Below, piece after piece: positions 32,116 to 36,061 of a stretch of 36,061 nucleotides of DNA. Every line of letters starts with the position of its first letter. The stretch's first letter is position 1. The stretch is from contig JAFBAP010000069.1 in assembly GCA_019247695.1 (NCBI GenBank), forward strand, positions 1 to 36,061. The letters run 5' to 3'. A program made the translations under genes and the position numbers. The DNA is from Verrucomicrobiota bacterium. GTDB lineage: Bacteria; Verrucomicrobiota; Verrucomicrobiia; Chthoniobacterales; JAFAMB01. The notes beneath the pieces are model-generated. The model worked only from the letters and a program-made list of their open reading frames with translations, had not been told where the DNA came from and did not search any database.

Positions 32116-32244
32116 GAACACCGTAGATTACCGGCAGTACCCTCGCCAGCGCCGCATGCATCCGGTTCTCGAGGATGGTCGCACCTAAGTGAAAACTAAA
32201 TGGGGCTTCCGGGAGAATGGGCCCGAGGAAATCAAAGAAATCGC

Positions 32245-32802
32245 ATGATCCCCGCGTTTGGAACTGATCAGAGGATTAACCTGGAGATGGCGGTAGAGCG
32301 TTTTTACCAGCCACTGTACCGGTTCGCTTACGGGCTGACGCACAACGACGAAGCCGAAGCGCTGGACCTGACCCAGCAGACCTTTTTGCGCTTGGTCCGG
32401 CACGGCCACCCGTTGCGCGCGCCCGACAACGTCCAACGCTGGTTATTCACCACTTTACGCCGGGAATTTTTGCGCTCGGCGCGCCACCGGCGCCGGCGCC
32501 CGCAGGTGGCCTTTCGGGCCGGCGAGCACGAGCGCGCCGCCCAGGACGCAGCGGGGTGGGTCGTCAGCGGCGGCGAGGAGGCCGCGGCTTGGGCGTTAGA
32601 CGCGCCGGCCATCCTGGAGGCTTTGGCGCAGGTCGAGCCGGCCTGCCGCGCGGCGCTGCAGCTCTACTACTTGGCCGAGTTATCCTGCCGCGAGATCGCT
32701 TGCGCGCTCGGCATCCCCATCGGCACGGTCATCTCGCGGTTAGCCCGCGGCAAGGACCAGTTGCGGGTCAGGTTGAGCCACTTGCCCGCCCATCCCGAGT
32801 GA
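32245..32802 (+). CDS. ECF-type RNA polymerase sigma factor
   Basis: A 185-residue sigma-70-like protein. Region 2 is visible as VERFYQPLYRFAYGLTHNDE, ALDLTQQTFLRLVRHG and VQRWLFTTLRREFLRSAR. Region 4 is CRAALQLYYLAELSCREIA followed by ALGIPIGTVISRLARGKDQLR. The linker is Arg/Ala-rich and longer than average. No anti-sigma gene is adjacent, unlike the other ECF factor at 29260. Instead, the acyltransferase-like gene follows 79 bp downstream on the same strand and may be its target or partner. ATG 32245 is chosen by family length; ATG 32200 is also in frame. Neither has a strong ribosome-binding site. Confidence 0.88.
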   Translation: MIPAFGTDQRINLEMAVERFYQPLYRFAYGLTHNDEAEALDLTQQTFLRLVRHGHPLRAPDNVQRWLFTTLRREFLRSARHRRRRPQVAFRAGEHERAAQDAAGWVVSGGEEAAAWALDAPAILEALAQVEPACRAALQLYYLAELSCREIACALGIPIGTVISRLARGKDQLRVRLSHLPAHPE

Positions 32803-32881
32803 AAGGGTGACCCCAAGGGATCGGGGCCACGTCACCCGTCCAACTCTGAGCTGACGGCAATCAAACCGGACCGGCAGAATC

Positions 32882-34546
32882 ATGACTAACGTTGCCGGAC
32901 AGACGGGAAACGAGCGTGACGCGGTGCGGGACGGCCCGGTTTCGCAGGCCCGAAACCGGTTCGTGCTCCGGCGCATTTTGAGGGCGAGAACGCTGCTACT
33001 CGTCGGACTGAATGCCGCCGGCGCGGTTTCGCTGCTCGGGACCATGCTGCTGATCAAACTGGGCCTGCGGCGGACGCCTGATCCCTGGCGGCGGACGCTT
33101 GGCCTTGGCCTGCGTTCCGAGGGGTGCAAGTTCGCTCTGAGCGCGTTCGGTCTCCGGCTTGCAGCCGAACCCCCGACGGGCGCACCAGTTTCTGACCGTG
33201 AGCAGGAGGAGCAGCTCGCCGAGCGCCTGGCCGGATTTCTCCGGAACGAGCCGGACGCGCACTTCGTGCTCCGGCAGGACCGTTTCTGCACGTGTCGCGT
33301 GCCGAGCCCGCAGGTCGACGTCACGCTCGCCCGGTTTTCGCCTTCCGGAGAACTGCAGTCGATCCGGCCCTTCCTCGACGATCGTCAGGCGCTCGCCCCG
33401 GGGGAATCCGACCGCTTCGAGATCGAAGGAGACGTTATCGAGGAATACAACCGGACGCGCCACCTGCCCGAGCGCACCCGGGCCAGGGTGCTCGTTCCCA
33501 ACCTGCGAAGGCGGTGGGGCGGGCGAGAGAACGCGCCGGTGCGCCGGCAGCTGAGAACCTCGTACGGCGAGCGAATCGTGAGGAGCGTCTGCCTCTCATT
33601 TGAGCTCGCCGCGTCGGAATCTGACAAACGCTTTGAACCGCCGGACTTCCGCTTTCGCAGGGTGATCGGGTTGGGTTTTTTGAATTTCGTGTGCCGGAGG
33701 CTGCCTGACGGCGCCGTCGATCTATGGATGCAGGTACACCATACCGGCGGCGACGGCGTGCCCATGCAGGAGCTTCTTACGCGGCTCGAGAGCGCATGGG
33801 GCGCTGATGACCAGACATTTTATCCCGCTGATCGTGGCAACCTACCCGAACCTGTGCCTTGCTGCGCGTCGCCACAGGAGCGCCCGCTTCATGTCATAAC
33901 CGATTTCATCGATTTCGCGCCCCTGCTTGCTTTACGCAAAGGGTTGAACCAGCGGTCGGCCAATGAAATTGCCGGGAACATCCCGGTCGGATGCCTTCTC
34001 CTTTGGTGCCTCGCACACCGGCCTGAGTTCGCGGGCGTCACTTTTGCCAGCACGGTCGACGTTCCGGCTACTGACACCCAGGCACGCGCGGTGGATTTTG
34101 TGCCGATCCGTCCGGGCGCTTACATGCAGACGGGGCTTGGCGGATTTGTGGCTTTTGTGGACGATTTTCGCCGGCGGACTGACCAGTCTCGCGCCCGTCA
34201 GAGCGCCGGTTATAAAGCGATGCGGCGGCTGGCCCTCTTACCGCCCGCGCTCGCATCCGCGGCGCTGCGGATGAATCCGGAGGCGGCCCGTTCGGCGTTC
34301 GGCAGCGTAGGCGTGTCGATTGTTAAAGAAGGCAAAGTGGGGGTGGGCACGATGGCAGACGCCGGTTTCGACGGCGGCTTCATCGTGATCGGGAGTATGT
34401 CGCTGCCGTGCTCGGGCGGCGGTACCACCACCTCGGTCAGCATCAAGGGAGAGCCCGCCGCCATCCGGCGGTATCCGCTGGCGATCCGCCAAGCGATTAA
34501 GGTGAGCAGCGCCGCTCTCGGGCTGGAACAGGGGCTTGGGTCCTGA
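32882..34546 (+). CDS. Membrane-anchored CoA-dependent acyltransferase-like protein (HHxxxDG)
   Basis: A 554-residue protein. A single predicted membrane helix lies near the N-terminus (about 38-60, LLLVGLNAAGAVSLLGTMLL) behind a basic stretch, giving an N-in anchor. The motif HHTGGDG (286-292) within DLWMQVHHTGGDGVPMQELL matches the HHxxxDG active site shared by chloramphenicol acetyltransferase, E2 acyltransferases, NRPS condensation domains and wax-ester or PapA-type acyltransferases. The C-terminal FGSVGVSIVKEGKVGVG stretch is a plausible second half of that fold. I cannot place it in a named family. The soluble part may face the periplasm or cytoplasm. ATG 32882 is the first in frame; the gene follows the ECF sigma gene by 79 bp. 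Confidence 0.72.
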   Translation: MTNVAGQTGNERDAVRDGPVSQARNRFVLRRILRARTLLLVGLNAAGAVSLLGTMLLIKLGLRRTPDPWRRTLGLGLRSEGCKFALSAFGLRLAAEPPTGAPVSDREQEEQLAERLAGFLRNEPDAHFVLRQDRFCTCRVPSPQVDVTLARFSPSGELQSIRPFLDDRQALAPGESDRFEIEGDVIEEYNRTRHLPERTRARVLVPNLRRRWGGRENAPVRRQLRTSYGERIVRSVCLSFELAASESDKRFEPPDFRFRRVIGLGFLNFVCRRLPDGAVDLWMQVHHTGGDGVPMQELLTRLESAWGADDQTFYPADRGNLPEPVPCCASPQERPLHVITDFIDFAPLLALRKGLNQRSANEIAGNIPVGCLLLWCLAHRPEFAGVTFASTVDVPATDTQARAVDFVPIRPGAYMQTGLGGFVAFVDDFRRRTDQSRARQSAGYKAMRRLALLPPALASAALRMNPEAARSAFGSVGVSIVKEGKVGVGTMADAGFDGGFIVIGSMSLPCSGGGTTTSVSIKGEPAAIRRYPLAIRQAIKVSSAALGLEQGLGS

Positions 34547-34677
34547 CGTTTTTGGGCATCCGCTCTTCCCGGCGGGCCATCCGCTTCGCCCGCACGTCTC
34601 GCCGTTGCCCGACCGGCCCTCCATCGCGGCAGGCAACAGCTTTTGAGCCGTATCGTCGAGCCCGTCCTGCCAGTCAT
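34547..34677. other. Short gap after the acyltransferase-like gene
   Basis: No gene or clear terminator hairpin is recognised in the 130 bp before block R8. Confidence 0.3.
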
Positions 34678-35125
34678 ACCATTTACACAATTATTTCGGT
34701 AGAATTCCGGCGGGAGGAGGTGCTGCCGGATGCTCCGCACGGCGTTACATCGGTCTTAGGCCCGACGGGCCGGTAGAACATAGCCCAGGGTTTACCCTGG
34801 GTAACCGTAAAATCACGATCGGGCCCTGAAGGGGCGGCAGAACCCGTAAGCAACGCCTTCTGCCGCCCCTTCAGCAAACCCAACCCGGCGGGGCGGGCGT
34901 TTGTCAAGGTGGGCGTACGGACGTGACGCCTTAGGAGGGCTAATTCGGGGGGGAAACGCCTTCCCAGGGTAAACCCTGCGCTATGTTCCTTTGGCCCTTC
35001 AGGCCATCAAACCGTCACCCGGCCCGTTGGGCCTCGGCTGTTTATACGGTTTAATAGGTGTAACTCCGGCAGGGCGCATGGGGAGGAAGACAAGATTTTA
35101 CCTCCATGGCCGTCGAAATGGTATC
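34678..35125. repeat. Intergenic repeat block R8
   Basis: It starts with the shared opening (ttatttcggtagaattccgg), then tcttaggcccgacgggccgg and gaacatagcccagggttt with its hairpin. A hairpin with perfect 17-bp arms lies at 34826-34842 and 34858-34874. The stretch 34866-34943 is an inverted copy of 20623-20707 in R5, and 34930-35125 is an inverted, diverged copy of 16993-17190 in R4. It therefore joins pieces of at least two other blocks in new order. The remaining sequence to the aldolase stop (35235) shows nothing further. Confidence 0.8.
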
Positions 35126-35234
35126 AGCCGCCCCGACCGGAAGTTCAACCATTGGTCGCTCTGCGCCGCGATCTGCGGTGACGCCCGCGAGTCTGATTGC
35201 GTGGACCTTTCGCCGCCCAGCAGACGGAGAAGGT

Positions 35235-35924
35235 TCACCCAGCCAAGCGATTCTTTCTTAACTGGACGGTGGAACCGGAGCTGATGGTTGCGAAGAGCCA
35301 GCCTTTTCTCGCGACGACTTCGAACAGAAATTCGAGCGCTTCAATGTGGCGTCGCGCTTCCGTCAGGTCCTTTCCCCAGGCATAAAGCCCATGGCCGGCG
35401 ATCAGAAAGGCGTATCCGAACGGAGGGCGGCCGGGGTCGCGCAACCGCTTCGCCAGCCGGCACGCCAGGTCAGGGATATCCTGCGTATTGGAAAAGACCT
35501 CTACCCGCACCGTGACTTCGTGGGTTGTGATCCCGGCAAGCGCCTTCAGCATTTCGTAGCCACTGATCTCAACGTAACCACGGGTGGCGCCCGCTTCCGA
35601 GAGCAACGTGCCCCAGATCGAGTGCGTGTGCAGCACCGAACCCGCTTGGGCATATCGGGCGAGTGCGACGTGCAAGAGCACTTCGGCGGAAGGCTTCCGC
35701 CCGGAGTCGCACACGCATTTTCCATTCTCGCCCACCATCACGAACTGTTCCGGCGTTAGCCGCCCCTTGTCGAAGCCGCTGCAGGTCACGAGCAACCGCA
35801 GCGGGTCGCGTGCGGTCACGACGCTGTAATTGCTGCTGGTCGCGAGGGACCACCCGCGGTGATGGAAGTCCCGGCCGGTCTCAATGAGACCCTGCATTTC
35901 GGGAGTAACGGCTTGCGTGTCCAT
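35235..35924 (-). CDS. mtnB: Class II aldolase family, methylthioribulose-1-phosphate dehydratase-like
   Basis: A 229-residue class II aldolase/adducin-fold protein that most resembles MtnB. Visible family features are SSNYSV (substrate phosphate loop), the segment TCSGFDKGRLTPEQF, KPSAEVLLH (acid/base region), the metal-binding HTH in VLHTHSIWG and the third metal His in AGHGLYAWG, then EARRHIEALEFLFE. MtnB dehydrates methylthioribulose-1-phosphate in methionine salvage, using Zn2+. The neighbours (a D-2-hydroxyacid dehydrogenase, possibly an FGGY kinase) are not the usual salvage genes, so a related sugar-phosphate aldolase reaction is also possible. The last roughly 20 residues (ISSGSTVQLRKNRLAG) look atypical. 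ATG 35924 has an AGG site and lies 9 bp after the dehydrogenase stop. Confidence 0.82.
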   Translation of the reverse strand: MDTQAVTPEMQGLIETGRDFHHRGWSLATSSNYSVVTARDPLRLLVTCSGFDKGRLTPEQFVMVGENGKCVCDSGRKPSAEVLLHVALARYAQAGSVLHTHSIWGTLLSEAGATRGYVEISGYEMLKALAGITTHEVTVRVEVFSNTQDIPDLACRLAKRLRDPGRPPFGYAFLIAGHGLYAWGKDLTEARRHIEALEFLFEVVARKGWLFATISSGSTVQLRKNRLAG

Positions 35925-35933
35925 ATCGCGCCT

Positions 35934-36061
35934 TCAATTGCATCGGCATGGGTTGAGGGGCGGCACACCCCGGAGGTGCCGGCGCACCTCCTCCGCAGCA
36001 GCCTGGGCGGCGATGGTAACCGTCTTGACCGAGGCGCCGGCAATGTGCGGCGTCACGGTCA
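35934..36061 (-). CDS. D-2-hydroxyacid dehydrogenase, C-terminal part, cut by window edge
   Basis: The last 41 codons of a gene entering from the right edge. The segment TVTPHIAGAS is the conserved C-terminal signature of NAD-dependent D-2-hydroxyacid dehydrogenases, with the catalytic His in TPHIAG; the following helix (AQAAAEEVRRHLRG) and PLNP end are equally typical. The stop TGA at 35934-35936 is 9 bp before the aldolase start, so the two genes form an operon. The enzyme would oxidise or reduce a 2-hydroxy/2-keto acid with NAD(H). The start of a gene of the same family, in the same orientation, lies at the left edge of the window. Confidence 0.8.
   Translation of the reverse strand, partial: TVTPHIAGASVKTVTIAAQAAAEEVRRHLRGVPPLNPCRCN

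Noticed and set aside
1-36061. Simple closed circle of exactly 36061 bp
   Set aside because: Joining the edges directly puts the two dehydrogenase pieces out of frame and gives a protein of about 80 residues, so sequence must be missing if the molecule is circular.

Overview
The window looks like accessory chromosome of a free-living, probably soil, Gram-negative-type bacterium with fairly high GC. Verrucomicrobiota is my best guess. It rests on the overall gene repertoire (an RskA-type anti-sigma/ECF pair, DUF255, TIR, many SDRs) and on the many palindromic intergenic repeats; there is no rRNA or ribosomal marker to prove it. Many genes have clear Shine-Dalgarno sites, and several start with GTG or TTG.

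Layout, left to right. 1-252: the 5' end of a D-2-hydroxyacid dehydrogenase gene, preceded by the C-terminal remnant of an FGGY sugar kinase (both minus strand). 1194-2570: a berberine-bridge-type FAD oxidase. 3309-4676: a TIR-domain protein with an unknown C-terminal region. 5147-8456: an atypical SDR, an NmrA-like NAD(P)-binding protein and a KefB/NapA-type cation:H+ antiporter, followed by two possible small genes. 9851-16553: a seven-gene minus-strand cluster in the order MFS transporter, two SDRs, asparaginase-family amidohydrolase, HP0310/cyclic-imidase-like deacetylase-fold hydrolase, a small MCGLCG protein and a CobW/COG0523 GTPase. I read it as an uptake-plus-catabolism operon for a cyclic imide or similar nitrogenous ring compound, with a metallochaperone. 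17622-20472: a small secreted protein, an IS4-type transposase fragment and the Kup potassium transporter. 21569-28065: a sigma-54 activator (minus) divergent from a plus-strand cluster (PNPOx-like flavoprotein, alpha/beta-hydrolase remnant, cysteine hydrolase, mercuric-reductase-like flavoenzyme, SDR, SnoaL-like protein), with a -24/-12-like promoter between them. 28078: a truncated AbiEii-type toxin gene. 28539-29853: ECF sigma factor and its RskA-like anti-sigma. 30346-34546: exported DUF255/thioredoxin-fold protein, a second ECF sigma factor and a membrane-anchored HHxxxDG acyltransferase-like protein. 35235-36061: an MtnB-like class II aldolase preceded by the 3' end of a D-2-hydroxyacid dehydrogenase gene.

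Two features run through the whole window. First, at least eight intergenic blocks carry one family of nested palindromic repeats, including a 760-bp block bounded by 39-bp inverted repeats; several broken genes lie next to such blocks. Second, the two window edges carry the N-terminal and C-terminal parts of what may be one dehydrogenase gene in one kinase-dehydrogenase-aldolase operon. That suggests either a circular molecule with a short missing segment or a duplication.
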